A stretch of 64,000 nt of DNA from Acidilobaceae archaeon (GTDB lineage Archaea > Thermoproteota > Thermoprotei_A > Sulfolobales > Acidilobaceae), in assembly GCA_027046245.1 (NCBI GenBank), contig JALTZJ010000019.1:1-64000 (forward strand), read 5' to 3'. The translations under genes were made by a program, and so were the position numbers. The notes under the pieces were generated by a model. The model was not told where the DNA came from. It worked only from the letters and a program-made list of their open reading frames with translations, and did not search any database. Shown piece by piece: positions 1 through 8,068 of the stretch. How positions within the stretch are numbered: position 1 is the stretch's first letter; the number at the start of each line of letters is the position of its first letter.

Positions 1-163
1 CTGTCTTTGCGAGCTGGAGCCTGCTAAGCACCTCATTGAAATCAAAGCCCCCGCCCGGATCATCTAGCCCCACCCCGGCTGCGGGGGCAGCTTCTACCCC
101 TCCACTCCATGGATCGCTGGATCCCCTGAAGAAGCCCAGCCTCCTTAGAACATCAACTACCAC
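1..163 (-). CDS. Partial CDS running off the left edge, unknown function
   Basis: An open minus-strand frame starts at GTG (163-161), directly after an in-frame TGA (166-164), and stays open to base 1, giving 54 codons of the N-terminus. The visible peptide begins MVDVLRRLGFF and is then rich in Gly, Ala, Pro and Asp before FDFNEVLSRLQL, which may be helical. No family is recognised. The start is supported by a TATA-like element about 28 bases upstream (around 188-196), the spacing expected of a leaderless crenarchaeal gene. The gene would be divergent from lysC. It is short and partial, so it could still be chance. Confidence 0.45.
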   Translation of the reverse strand, partial: MVVDVLRRLGFFRGSSDPWSGGVEAAPAAGVGLDDPGGGFDFNEVLSRLQLAKT

Positions 164-439
164 TCAGCCGCACCCCCGAAGAGAACTGTTATAGAGGGGG
201 TAGGGGTAGGAGGGGGCAGGCAGGGTGCTATCACGCAAACTACCCACGTATTACGGTTAAGCCGTGGAGGCACCCCAGTAAACCCGTGCACACTTATTCA
301 AGCTTCCCCCGATCAATGGTGACAGTTGCACGCCTTGCAGAGAGCCCCTCTCCCCAGGGATTCATCCTTATAATATGTATCCCGTGGATCGCCGGGGGTA
401 ACGGTTTAAACGTGTCTCGGTTTTATTGGTGGGCTTGCG
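164..439. other. Divergent intergenic region before lysC
   Basis: This 276-base gap has no convincing reading frame. It holds the TATA-like element of the left-edge gene. It also holds two AT-rich plus-strand elements, TTATAATATG near 369-378 and TTTAAA at 405-410. The second is about 32 bases before the lysC GTG and is the better promoter candidate for lysC-asd. I see no leader structure or attenuator. Confidence 0.4.
188..196 (-). promoter_or_regulatory. TATA box candidate for the left-edge partial gene
   Basis: Read on the minus strand this is CTATAACA. Its centre lies about 28 bases before the GTG at 163, which fits leaderless transcription. Inference from sequence and spacing only. Confidence 0.35.
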
Positions 440-1753
440 GTGGTAGGTGGTGGCTGCGCGCCAAACGCTAGAGTAGTAGTTGTCAAGGTTGGGGGTAGCG
501 TGCTTAACCGGGGGAGCGATTATTTCGCCGCCGCGGAGGCGGCCCTCGCCAGGGCTCCCCCGGGTAGCCTTGTCCTCGTTGTCTCCGCTATGCGGGGCGT
601 GACCGATCTCCTCATAGAGGCTTCCCACGGCGACTTGGAGGCGTTAAACGCAGCATGCTATAGGATGATAGACGCTGCTCTCGAGGTTGGAGGCAAGGAG
701 CTAGCTGGGGAGGCCGCGGAGCGATGCAGCGAGAAGAGGGGCCTTGCCGGCTCCCGTGATCCCTACGGTGCTGCCAGGCTCGTAGCCCTAGGCGAGGAGG
801 TCAGCAGCTTAGTGCTGAGGGGGGCCCTCTCCCAGCTCGGTGTAGAGGCTGCGAGTCTTATGGGCGGCGATGCGGGGATCTCAGCTGAGGGTGACCCCTT
901 TGATGCCGCCGTGGATATGAGTGCTACTAGCGTCGCTGTCCAGGGTCGCTTGAAGCCCTTGCTTGAGCGCGGTGTTGTGCCTGTTGTTGCTGGCTATACA
1001 GGCGTTGACCTTGAGGGGAGGCTGGTCCTGCTTGGGAGGGGCGGTAGCGATGTGAGCGCCGTGGTCCTCGGCTCGGCGCTTAGGGCCGACAGGGTTGTCA
1101 TGCTCACTGAGGCTGGAGGCCTGCTCACGGGTGATCCGAGGCTTGTGAAGTCGCCTAGGCTCCTTGAGAGGGTGAGTCTGTGGGAGGCATTGGAGGCTGC
1201 CAGGCTGGGCCTGAGGAAGTTCCACCCGAGGACATTCGACTACGTCACTCAAGGGCTTAGCCTCGAGGTTTCAGGGGTTTCCAGTCCCCGCGGCACTATT
1301 ATCGATGATAGGGACTCTGGAAGGCCTGTCAAGATGGTGGTTGTTAACCGTGGCTTCACCCTGCTAGAGCTGGCGGGGCTCAAAGAGTCTCTCGACGCCT
1401 TAGCCGCGAGACTGGCTGGCAGCGGCTATCGCGTGGCAGCTCTTGAGGCCCCTCCGGGTGGCGGCAGCGCTCTCCTAGCTGTTGAGGGCCCCTGGGAGGG
1501 CCTCGTAGAGGCTACAAGGCAAGCCGCAGCTAGGGTGAAGGCCTTCCCGGGCCTTGCTAGCGTTGCCCTAGTAGGCTATGGTGCTGGCAGGCCTGCCGCT
1601 TTGAAGGCGGCCCTTGACGCTGCAGGCGGCTCGGAGCCGCTAGCGGTTTTCAGGGGAGCCTATAGCCTGGGCCTGTTGGTCCCCGATGAGGGGGCTGTAG
1701 AGCTTGCTAGGAGTCTCCACGAGTCGCTGGTGGTGAGCGGGCCGTGGCGGTGA
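440..1753 (+). CDS. lysC: Aspartate kinase
   Basis: Phosphorylates aspartate to 4-aspartyl phosphate, the first step towards threonine, methionine and, where made from aspartate, lysine; cytosolic. The N-terminal amino-acid-kinase domain (about residues 10-290) opens with KVGGSVL, the phosphate-binding lysine motif, and contains LGRGGSDVSAV and TGDPRLV, which match the aspartokinase nucleotide and aspartate region. The usual TDVDG is changed to TEAGG. A C-terminal part of about 140 residues with VALVGYGAG and a YSLGLLVPDEG stretch fits tandem ACT regulatory domains, so feedback inhibition by threonine or lysine is plausible. Length 437 is normal. The GTG start follows a GGTGG stretch. The 3' end overlaps asd by 10 bases, so the two are probably co-translated. 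Confidence 0.9.
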   Translation: MVGGGCAPNARVVVVKVGGSVLNRGSDYFAAAEAALARAPPGSLVLVVSAMRGVTDLLIEASHGDLEALNAACYRMIDAALEVGGKELAGEAAERCSEKRGLAGSRDPYGAARLVALGEEVSSLVLRGALSQLGVEAASLMGGDAGISAEGDPFDAAVDMSATSVAVQGRLKPLLERGVVPVVAGYTGVDLEGRLVLLGRGGSDVSAVVLGSALRADRVVMLTEAGGLLTGDPRLVKSPRLLERVSLWEALEAARLGLRKFHPRTFDYVTQGLSLEVSGVSSPRGTIIDDRDSGRPVKMVVVNRGFTLLELAGLKESLDALAARLAGSGYRVAALEAPPGGGSALLAVEGPWEGLVEATRQAAARVKAFPGLASVALVGYGAGRPAALKAALDAAGGSEPLAVFRGAYSLGLLVPDEGAVELARSLHESLVVSGPWR

Positions 1754-2802
1754 AGGCGGCTATACTGGGGGCTACTGGCGTCGTCGGCCAGAGGTTCGTC
1801 CAGCTCCTAGACGGTCATCCCTGGATCAAGGTAGAGGTGCTCGCGGGTAGGAGCAGCGCTGGGAAGCTGTACTCCGAGGCCACTAAGTGGGTGCTTGAAT
1901 CACCCATGCCTGGCTGGGCCGCTGGCATTACAGTGGAGCCTGTTGACCCGGAGGCGATAGCTGAGAGGGTCGACGTTGTGTTCAGCGCTTTGCCGAGGAG
2001 CGTGGCTGCACCTATAGAGGATGCCCTAGCTAGGAGGGGCGTGGTGGTGGCTAGCAACGCTGGCGCTATGAGGCTCGACCCTGACGTGCCCCTACTAAAC
2101 GGGGAGGTCAATTGGGAGCATGTGAAGCTGGTAGACGTTCAGAGAAGTAATAGAGGATACGAGGGGGCTATACTGAAGAACCCCAACTGTACAACCGCTG
2201 TCTTGACCCTATTCCTGAAGCCGCTGCTAGAGGAGTACGGCATGAAGCGCGTCCTTGTAACGACTATGCAGGCCATAACGGGAGCCGGCCTCAGGGGGCT
2301 ACCAGCAGCCATGATAATGGACAATGTTATACCGTATATTGAGGGTGAGGAGGGCAAGGTTAAGACCGAGTCCCTAAAGATCCTTGGACGCCTAGTCGAT
2401 GGTAGAGTAGAGCCTGCAGACATAGCTGTAGAGGCGACCACTACTAGGGTGCCAGTGATAGACGGCCACACAGAGGTGGTATACGTGGAGCTCGAGAGGA
2501 GGCCCGGCAGCATAGAGGAGGTAGGAGAGGTCCTCGCCTCGTGGAGGAGTATGCCTCAGGAGGCGAAGCTACCCACGGCGCCGGAGAAACCGCTAGTCGT
2601 CCGCTGGGAGCCCGACAGGCCCCAGCCAAGGCTGGACAGGCTAGAAGGCCGGGGTATGAGCGTGGTTGTGGGACGCCTAGATTGGGCCAGGAACCTAGGA
2701 GATAACTGGATACGCGCAGTAATACTGGGCCACAACACCGTGAGGGGCGCTGCGGGTGCTGCTATACTAGCCTATGAGGTCTACCGTGCACTCTACTCCT
2801 AA
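1744..2802 (+). CDS. asd: Aspartate-semialdehyde dehydrogenase
   Basis: Reduces 4-aspartyl phosphate to aspartate 4-semialdehyde with NADPH, the step after LysC. The N-terminal Rossmann fold has GATGVVGQRF. The active-site cysteine lies in NPNCTTAVL (about residues 142-150), and RVPVIDGHTEV supplies the conserved substrate-binding Arg and His. At 352 residues it matches the archaeal/fungal-type enzyme. The GTG start lies inside the last codons of lysC (10-base overlap), the usual arrangement of a translationally coupled pair. The next gene follows without a clear promoter, so lysC-asd may read on into the molybdopterin fusion gene. Confidence 0.93.
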   Translation: MAVKAAILGATGVVGQRFVQLLDGHPWIKVEVLAGRSSAGKLYSEATKWVLESPMPGWAAGITVEPVDPEAIAERVDVVFSALPRSVAAPIEDALARRGVVVASNAGAMRLDPDVPLLNGEVNWEHVKLVDVQRSNRGYEGAILKNPNCTTAVLTLFLKPLLEEYGMKRVLVTTMQAITGAGLRGLPAAMIMDNVIPYIEGEEGKVKTESLKILGRLVDGRVEPADIAVEATTTRVPVIDGHTEVVYVELERRPGSIEEVGEVLASWRSMPQEAKLPTAPEKPLVVRWEPDRPQPRLDRLEGRGMSVVVGRLDWARNLGDNWIRAVILGHNTVRGAAGAAILAYEVYRALYS

Positions 2803-2884
2803 GCCCCTCAACCATAGGATTAGACGGGGATCAATGGATTTACCTCCCCCGGCGCCATCTCTCCTTCTGGAGGCGCTGACTGTC

Positions 2885-3616
2885 ATGGGTGAGGCCGTCC
2901 TCAAGCTTTACAGTATACTGGCAGACGCCGCTGGCAGAAGAGAGATTAGAGTGCCCTGCCTGGAGGGAGAGAAGCTTAGATCCCTCATAGAGAGGGCTGC
3001 CAGCGAGGCTCCAGGTCTAGGGGAGGCCTTGAACGTCATAGAGTGGAGCATTTACGGTCTTACGAGCAGTGGTGAGAGGGTGGAGCTAGATGATAAGGCC
3101 CCCTGCGGGGAGATACACCTAGTGCCTCCCCCTAGCGGCGGCTCTAGACTGGTTAAGGCCAGGCTCCTCGACGAGGACGAGACTGTCGATATCGCCTCTG
3201 TAGTCGCGGAGGCTGGCGGTGTGTCCAGTGATACAGGGGCTGTAGCTGTATTCGTAGGGATAGTTAAGGGTCTGAACTCCGGCGTGGTCGTAGAGAAGCT
3301 GTACTACGATGCTGCAAGGGGCGTCGCGGAGAGGGTCATAGAGGCTATCTTAAGGGAGGAGGCTGAGCGGCACGACCTCAGAGCCGCTATAGTACTACAC
3401 TACACCGGCAACAGGTATCCCGGTGACGTGACCTTCATAGCCGTGGTCTCAGGTAGAGGCAGAAGGAATGTGTTCCCGGCGCTTGAAGCAGTGGTAGAGC
3501 GGGTGAAACGCGAGGCTCCCATATGGAAAGTAGAGTACAGGGCCGACGGGAGCAAGGCCTACATACTGGGCGACAGGGTAGTTAAGCTTGAGGCTGCAGG
3601 CGGGGAGGTGAGGTAG
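2885..3616 (+). CDS. MoaD-MoaE fusion, molybdopterin synthase
   Basis: Molybdopterin synthase converts cPMP into molybdopterin using sulfur carried on the C-terminal Gly-Gly of MoaD. Here both subunits are in one chain. From the ATG at 2885, residues 1-86 are MoaD-like and end in PPPSGG. Residues 87 to the end are MoaE-like, with FVGIVKGLNSG, LHYTGNRYPGDV and the VKREAPIWKVE catalytic lysine region. The reading frame is open from an ATG at 2774 inside asd, but the 37 extra residues are not MoaD-like and a GGAGG lies about 12 bases before 2885. Family knowledge: mycobacterial MoaX is a similar fusion cut after the internal glycine. Whether this one is cut is not known. It ends in a strong ribosome site for the next gene. 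Confidence 0.88.
   Translation: MGEAVLKLYSILADAAGRREIRVPCLEGEKLRSLIERAASEAPGLGEALNVIEWSIYGLTSSGERVELDDKAPCGEIHLVPPPSGGSRLVKARLLDEDETVDIASVVAEAGGVSSDTGAVAVFVGIVKGLNSGVVVEKLYYDAARGVAERVIEAILREEAERHDLRAAIVLHYTGNRYPGDVTFIAVVSGRGRRNVFPALEAVVERVKREAPIWKVEYRADGSKAYILGDRVVKLEAAGGEVR
3604..3611 (+). promoter_or_regulatory. Strong Shine-Dalgarno before an ACG codon
   Basis: GGAGGTGA is a full match to the crenarchaeal anti-SD. It lies in the last codons of the MoaD-MoaE gene and is 7 bases from the ACG at 3619. No ATG, GTG or TTG is in the right frame nearby. It therefore decides the start of the next gene, either as a true ACG start or as an ATG that was mutated or misread. Confidence 0.6.
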
Positions 3617-3618
3617 GG

Positions 3619-4590
3619 ACGAGTCAGGCTAGATGGAAGCTCCTAGAGGGCCCGCTAGGGGGCAAGTTCCCCTGGAGCAACTGCCTCCTAGTAGAGGCCC
3701 CTATGGCTACCCTACTAGTGGATACGGGCTGCGGCGACGCCCTCGAAAGGGTTGTCGATAAGGTAGATGCAGTGCTCTACACCCACTTCCACCCAGACCA
3801 CATAACTGGCTACAGGATCCTCGCAGGGAGGAAGATCAGGGTCTATGCTCCTGCCGGCGAGGAGGCGTACCAGAGCCTCGAGGATCTGGCCCGGCGCTTC
3901 GCCCCCGAGATAAAGGACCTATGGATAGGCTTCGCCAGGAGCCTCATGGGGCTCGAAGCGCCCCCCAAGGCTGACGAGTACTATGACCCGGGAGATGATG
4001 TTTGCTTCCGAGGCCTCTGCATTAAGACCATCCCAGCCCCAGGCCATCTTAGGACCCACACCCTCATAGAGCCAGACAGTGAGGCGATACACCTAGTCGA
4101 CATCGACTTGTCGGGATTCGGCCCCTGGTATGCGAACCCGGAGGCCGACCCGCACCAGTTCCTAGAGGACATCCTATTCGTTGCTAGAGGCGAGTGGAGC
4201 ACCTACACCAGCGCCCATAAACCTGGCGTCTACGAGGGAGGCGAAGCTCGAGCCAGGCTAGCAAGGTTCGCCCTCAGAATACCTGAGGCCATGGAGGCCA
4301 CCCTTGCAGCGTTACCCCTAGAGGGTGAGGCCTCCCCATGGTACCTCACAGGTAAAGGGATAATCTATAGGCGCTACATAGACGGGTTCGAGAATGTAAT
4401 GGCATATTTCGAGGCGAACATGATAGCAAAGCTACTCCCCTGGCTAGCAGAGCTTGGCTGCGCAGCCAGAGGCAGAAGGGGCTGGAAGGCTCTAAAGGAG
4501 CCTGGCGAGTGTGGAGGCCTAGAAAGGCTAAGGGGCCGGATAGAGGAGGAGATCCTAGGAGGAGCCCCGGGGCACTCCTTAAAACCCTGA
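3619..4590 (+). CDS. Metallo-beta-lactamase-fold hydrolase with an apparent ACG start
   Basis: A metal-dependent hydrolase of unknown substrate. The metal-binding signature THFHPDH is present, followed by a later His in PAPGHLRTH and an Asp in HLVDIDLSG. The first plain start is the ATG at 3703, but that removes the first strand of the fold. The frame is open upstream and encodes GGKFPWSNCLLVEA, the typical N-terminal beta strands leading into LLVDTGCGD. There is no ATG, GTG or TTG between the upstream stop (3589) and 3703. The ACG at 3619 sits 7 bases after a perfect GGAGGTGA, so I place the start there. The gene follows the MoaD-MoaE fusion by 2 bases and is probably in the same operon. Function beyond the fold cannot be given. 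Confidence 0.75.
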   Translation, partial: TSQARWKLLEGPLGGKFPWSNCLLVEAPMATLLVDTGCGDALERVVDKVDAVLYTHFHPDHITGYRILAGRKIRVYAPAGEEAYQSLEDLARRFAPEIKDLWIGFARSLMGLEAPPKADEYYDPGDDVCFRGLCIKTIPAPGHLRTHTLIEPDSEAIHLVDIDLSGFGPWYANPEADPHQFLEDILFVARGEWSTYTSAHKPGVYEGGEARARLARFALRIPEAMEATLAALPLEGEASPWYLTGKGIIYRRYIDGFENVMAYFEANMIAKLLPWLAELGCAARGRRGWKALKEPGECGGLERLRGRIEEEILGGAPGHSLKP

Positions 4591-4677
4591 GAGGCAAACC
4601 CCCAGGTAAACTAGACTTAGACGTGAAGCCCTCCCCCCAGGGAGAGTGAATAGGGTTCGCGGAGGTGGAGCCCCGGG

Positions 4678-4959
4678 TTGAGCCAGCTTAGCCAGCTGCT
4701 CCCAAGGATAAACGAGGCTCTCGAGAAGTTTAATGACTGGGTGCTCGGCGACCTCGAGGCCAGCCTTGAGAGCATCAGAGGAGACAAGATAGTGGTGTTC
4801 ATAAAGCAGGTGTGCGCCTGCAGCCTCGATTTCAGTATTCAGGAGGAGCTTGAGGCCGCCTTCAAGGATGCGGGCTTAAACGTTAAGATAGATAAGGTGG
4901 ACTTCGACGCTGCTAGAGTCGGCTATGTGGCTTATGGCCGCATATTAGGGGTTGAGTAG
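4678..4959 (+). CDS. Small conserved-looking protein, unknown function
   Basis: 93 residues, not recognised. The TTG start is preceded by GGAGGTG about 10 bases upstream. The N-terminal half looks helical (RINEALEKFNDW), followed by a strand with two cysteines (KQVCACSLDF) and an alpha-beta C-terminal half. No signal peptide or membrane segment is visible. The last 15 bases overlap the end of the convergent GH114-like gene. It is 87 bases after the metallo-beta-lactamase gene and could belong to the same transcript. Confidence 0.7.
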   Translation: MSQLSQLLPRINEALEKFNDWVLGDLEASLESIRGDKIVVFIKQVCACSLDFSIQEELEAAFKDAGLNVKIDKVDFDAARVGYVAYGRILGVE

Positions 4960-5847
4960 GGCCGCTACCTTGTTTATCGCTGAGCATAGCCTCCACGGCG
5001 GGGGCGCCGTGTAGTCCGGGTCCCAGTGGGGCTGTGGCACCGCGGAGAACCCGTGTATTGCTGCTTCTATGCACAGGTTTAGGGCGTCGAGCTCCCCCTC
5101 AACAGGATCGACTATGACGACTTCGACTCCCGAGGAAGCCGTTTTTTCTAGAGCCGAGAGAGCGCTGAGGGTCTCCTCGGGACTCTGCGGCTCCGGGTGC
5201 TCGTTGCTCCAGACGCTCCAAAGTTCCTCCCTGTATACCACGTCTATGCAGCTGCCGATATTGTAGGGGCTTTCAAGTAGCTCGTATCCCCCGCCTATAT
5301 TTACGGCTATCACAGCGTTTGGATGCTCTTCCTTGATTTTCTCTGCTAGCCAGCATACTAGCTCAGCCATTTCGCCTGCAGCATCTACCCCCTCAGGGGG
5401 CTCCACGTATTCGTAGGCATCCACATTGTCAAGATATACGCCGTCTACCCCGGCGGCGGCTACCCTGAGCGCCTCCGAGAGGAGGATCCGGCGCCACTCG
5501 TCGCTCCAGAAGGCTACGAGCCACTCTCCCTCATACTCTGAGGGCCCCAAGATTATCTCGCTACCCTCTAGTTCACTCCAGTAGCCTCGCCACTCCTCTG
5601 CATAACCCGCATTAACATAGCCAAGCACAGCCTCCGCCTCGAGACTCTGAAGCGCCTCCCTAGGGACGCCGTCCACCTCTACTACAGCTATCCTCCACGG
5701 GGCCGCGAGTGCCGCCTCCCAGTTCCACTCGCCAAGGCAGTAACACGACTCTAAGGGGCCCTTCACTGCGAGAATCAACAACGCCACTATGACTAGCGTG
5801 ATCACGGGGACGAGGAACAGAGCTACTCTCCTCAACCAGAGCACCAA
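4945..5847 (-). CDS. Membrane-anchored GH114/TM1410-like protein
   Basis: Residues about 5-30 form a single hydrophobic segment after WLRR, with a short inside and long outside part, so this is an exported protein held by an N-terminal anchor or cleaved as a signal peptide. The rest resembles the TM1410/GH114 family (TIM barrel, endo-alpha-1,4-polygalactosaminidase related): YVNAGYAEEWR, ILGPSEYEGEW and DGVYLDNVDAYEY carry the conserved acidic residues of that fold. The real substrate is unknown; a cell-surface polysaccharide or glycan is an inference. TTG (5847) or GTG (5844) can start it. An AT-rich element (about 5876-5882) lies 30 bases upstream. It overlaps the convergent small gene by 15 bases. 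Confidence 0.75.
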   Translation of the reverse strand: MVLWLRRVALFLVPVITLVIVALLILAVKGPLESCYCLGEWNWEAALAAPWRIAVVEVDGVPREALQSLEAEAVLGYVNAGYAEEWRGYWSELEGSEIILGPSEYEGEWLVAFWSDEWRRILLSEALRVAAAGVDGVYLDNVDAYEYVEPPEGVDAAGEMAELVCWLAEKIKEEHPNAVIAVNIGGGYELLESPYNIGSCIDVVYREELWSVWSNEHPEPQSPEETLSALSALEKTASSGVEVVIVDPVEGELDALNLCIEAAIHGFSAVPQPHWDPDYTAPPPWRLCSAINKVAALLNP

Positions 5848-5951
5848 TAGTACCAGGGGCGTAAGCTCTACCCCGTTAAGTCACTTACCCCTCCCCTCTC
5901 CTCCGAGCCTTTAATCCGCAGATTGCCCGGGGGGTGAGGGGTTTACGGGGT

Positions 5952-7163
5952 TTAATGCTTTGCCTGGGCGTAGGCCCTCGCTATCTCGTCTACGCAGGCG
6001 CCGTGACCCGTGGCTGCTAACTGCTTAAGGGCCTCTGCTAGGCTCCTAGCCATCTTCTTAGTGTAACTCTTCATAGCTATCCTTAGGGCTTCCTCGGGAT
6101 TCATGCCCCTCGCTATATTCTTCTCTGCTAGGGCTAGCTCCCTCTCCATTATGATGCTCGCTGTGTTCATTATACTCCTTAATGCGTCCTCGACGGGTAA
6201 CACGTGTAGCCTCTCCTCTAGCTTGCCCAGCTCCTCCCTCAGGATCTCCTCCGCTTTGGGAACCCATTTCCTCCTCTGCTCGAGGCTCCTCCTGGCTTCT
6301 TCCTCGACGTCATTCATCAAGAATACCTTGCCTGGGATCCTTTCGGTTACAGGTGGCAGGCTTATGTCCACGAATAGCGCCGGGCTCTTCTCCGTTATGC
6401 CCCTAGGGAAGAGCTTTCCTCCTCCCAGGCTCACGGCCGCTATTACTAGGTCGCTTTCAAGCGCGAGCTTGGGAGCCTCCTCTAGGGGGACTGCGTCGCC
6501 TTGGCAACCAGCCTCCTCTAGGGCCTCCATAGCCCTGCCTAGAGTCCTATTAGCTATGGTTAGCCTAGCCGGGCTCCACTTGCTGCAGAGGACTTTGAGG
6601 GCACTCCTAGCGGCTTGACCCGCACCCACGACTAGAACGCTGCGACCGTCCAGGCCTCCTAGTAGCCTTGATGCGAGCTGCACTGCAGCCGCTGGGTAAC
6701 CTACCGCGCCCTCCCCCAGGCCTGTCTCCCTCCTAACCCTCCTCCCCGCTGCTACAGCCCTATGGAAGACCTCGTCTAGGAGCCTGCTAGTCAATCCGCC
6801 CTCCTTCGCCTTGAGCCAGGAGTCCCTAACCTGTACTACTACCTCGTGATCGCCCAGGATAGCGGAGTCCAGGCCTGCGGCTACCCTGAAGAGGTGCCAG
6901 GCAGCTGACCTCCCGCGGAGTAGCCTCGGCTCCACCCCGCTCTTCTCCTTGAGCCACGAGGCCGCCACCTCGACGCCGGTCCCCCGAGGATCGTCAAGGT
7001 ATATCTCGAAGCGGTTGCAGGTGGCTACGACTACTATCCCCTCGCCGGCGCCAGCCAACTCGTCGAGAGCTTTATCAGCTAGCCTTTCAAGGCCTTCAAG
7101 AACCTCTTTCCCAGCGTCCCTATACGTCACCACTACGGCGGCTAGCCTGGAGAGAGGCTCCAA
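5952..7163 (-). CDS. hemA: Glutamyl-tRNA reductase
   Basis: Reduces glutamyl-tRNA to glutamate-1-semialdehyde with NADPH, the first step of tetrapyrrole synthesis by the C5 route. The catalytic cysteine is in ATCNRFEIY (Cys49). The NADPH domain has VLVVGAGQAARSALKVL, and the C-terminal dimerisation helix region is present, with length 403 as expected. The TTG start is about 24 bases after an AT-rich element; a GTG pair ten codons in is an alternative. No other haem genes are in the window. The link to the haem-bearing oxidase at 18.9-21.7 kb is functional only. Confidence 0.93.
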   Translation of the reverse strand: MEPLSRLAAVVVTYRDAGKEVLEGLERLADKALDELAGAGEGIVVVATCNRFEIYLDDPRGTGVEVAASWLKEKSGVEPRLLRGRSAAWHLFRVAAGLDSAILGDHEVVVQVRDSWLKAKEGGLTSRLLDEVFHRAVAAGRRVRRETGLGEGAVGYPAAAVQLASRLLGGLDGRSVLVVGAGQAARSALKVLCSKWSPARLTIANRTLGRAMEALEEAGCQGDAVPLEEAPKLALESDLVIAAVSLGGGKLFPRGITEKSPALFVDISLPPVTERIPGKVFLMNDVEEEARRSLEQRRKWVPKAEEILREELGKLEERLHVLPVEDALRSIMNTASIIMERELALAEKNIARGMNPEEALRIAMKSYTKKMARSLAEALKQLAATGHGACVDEIARAYAQAKH

Positions 7164-7334
7164 GGCTTTAGGAGCACCCCGGGAAATAGAAGTCTAGTCA
7201 ACCCACGGTTGAGACCACATGCAACTATCTACACCAACAACGTACCGCCAAGTATATACACACTCCTAGCCAGGCACCCTTCCCCGGCCCTATCTCGAGC
7301 CTCCTAGCCTATCTATGCCTTGTAGCAGAGCTTC

Positions 7335-7937
7335 TCAGCTAGAAGCTATGCCCCACTCTAGGAGAGCGGCGTGTATCATCTCGGCCGCCACTCCAGCGAT
7401 GACGACGGCTATTATCCTGGATAGCCCCTTTATCCCCGTCATCCCGAGGACTCCGTGGAGCCTCCTAGCGGCAGCTAGTACAATGGCGACCGTGGCTAGG
7501 GATAGGAGGAATGCCGCCGCAAGCACCAGTTTATCCATGAGTGCTGAGAGGTGTATGAGCAGGGTCATAGTGCCTGGCCCAAACATCATGGGTACCGCCA
7601 GGGGTACTACCCCCACCTCGCCCTCCTCTACACTTCTAACCCTGTGGGCTCCAGTCAGCATGTCAACGCTGATCACCAGAAGGAGTATTCCTCCTCCGAG
7701 GCTGAGCCCGGCTAGGCTTATTCCTAGAACCCCTAGGATAGCCTCGCCTGTGAATGAGACTAGGGCGCCTAGTACTGCTACCAGGGCGACGCTCCGCATC
7801 GCTACTCTTCTGGCCTCTACCTCGGGGAGGCCCTCCGTCACTGTCAGGTAGACGCTAGCAGCTGTGAAGGGATTCATTATAGACAGTATCCTGACGTAGG
7901 CGTCTATAATGTCCAGGCCTTCCTGCAATCCCAGCAA
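7335..7937 (-). CDS. MarC family integral membrane protein
   Basis: About six membrane helices in 200 residues. The MarC/UPF0056 hallmark IMNPFTAASVYLTV lies in the first helix, and the second half has LLLVISVDMLTG and MMFGPGTMTLL, which repeat the pattern. The transported substrate of the family is not settled; an early link to antibiotic resistance was withdrawn for E. coli MarC. The first TTG (7937) is directly next to GGGGTGA, so the TTG at 7928, about 10 bases from that site, may be the true start. It is upstream of hemA on the same strand but separated by 171 bases containing a TATATAC element. Confidence 0.85.
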   Translation of the reverse strand: MLGLQEGLDIIDAYVRILSIMNPFTAASVYLTVTEGLPEVEARRVAMRSVALVAVLGALVSFTGEAILGVLGISLAGLSLGGGILLLVISVDMLTGAHRVRSVEEGEVGVVPLAVPMMFGPGTMTLLIHLSALMDKLVLAAAFLLSLATVAIVLAAARRLHGVLGMTGIKGLSRIIAVVIAGVAAEMIHAALLEWGIASS

Positions 7938-8040
7938 TCACCCCCACATCAGATAACGCTCTACTAGGCGTGTCGTGTACACTGGGACAAGTGATAGTAG
8001 GCTGGGAAGAGAGATAAGGTGGCGACTCTCAAATCGTATG

Positions 8041-8046
8041 GTATAC
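8041..8046 (+). promoter_or_regulatory. TATA box candidate for the flavoprotein gene
   Basis: GTATAC is centred about 26 bases before the TTG at 8069, matching leaderless transcription from that codon. Position-based inference. Confidence 0.4.
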
Positions 8047-8068
8047 AAGGCTTCTCTTCTAGTGGGGG

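Noticed and set aside
2774-2884. Upstream extension of the MoaD-MoaE gene into asd
   Set aside because: The added 37 residues do not look like MoaD, overlap asd by 29 bases, and the ATG at 2885 is better placed.
7315-7851. A 178-codon plus-strand frame opposite marC
   Set aside because: Low-complexity shadow; the MarC product on the minus strand is convincing.
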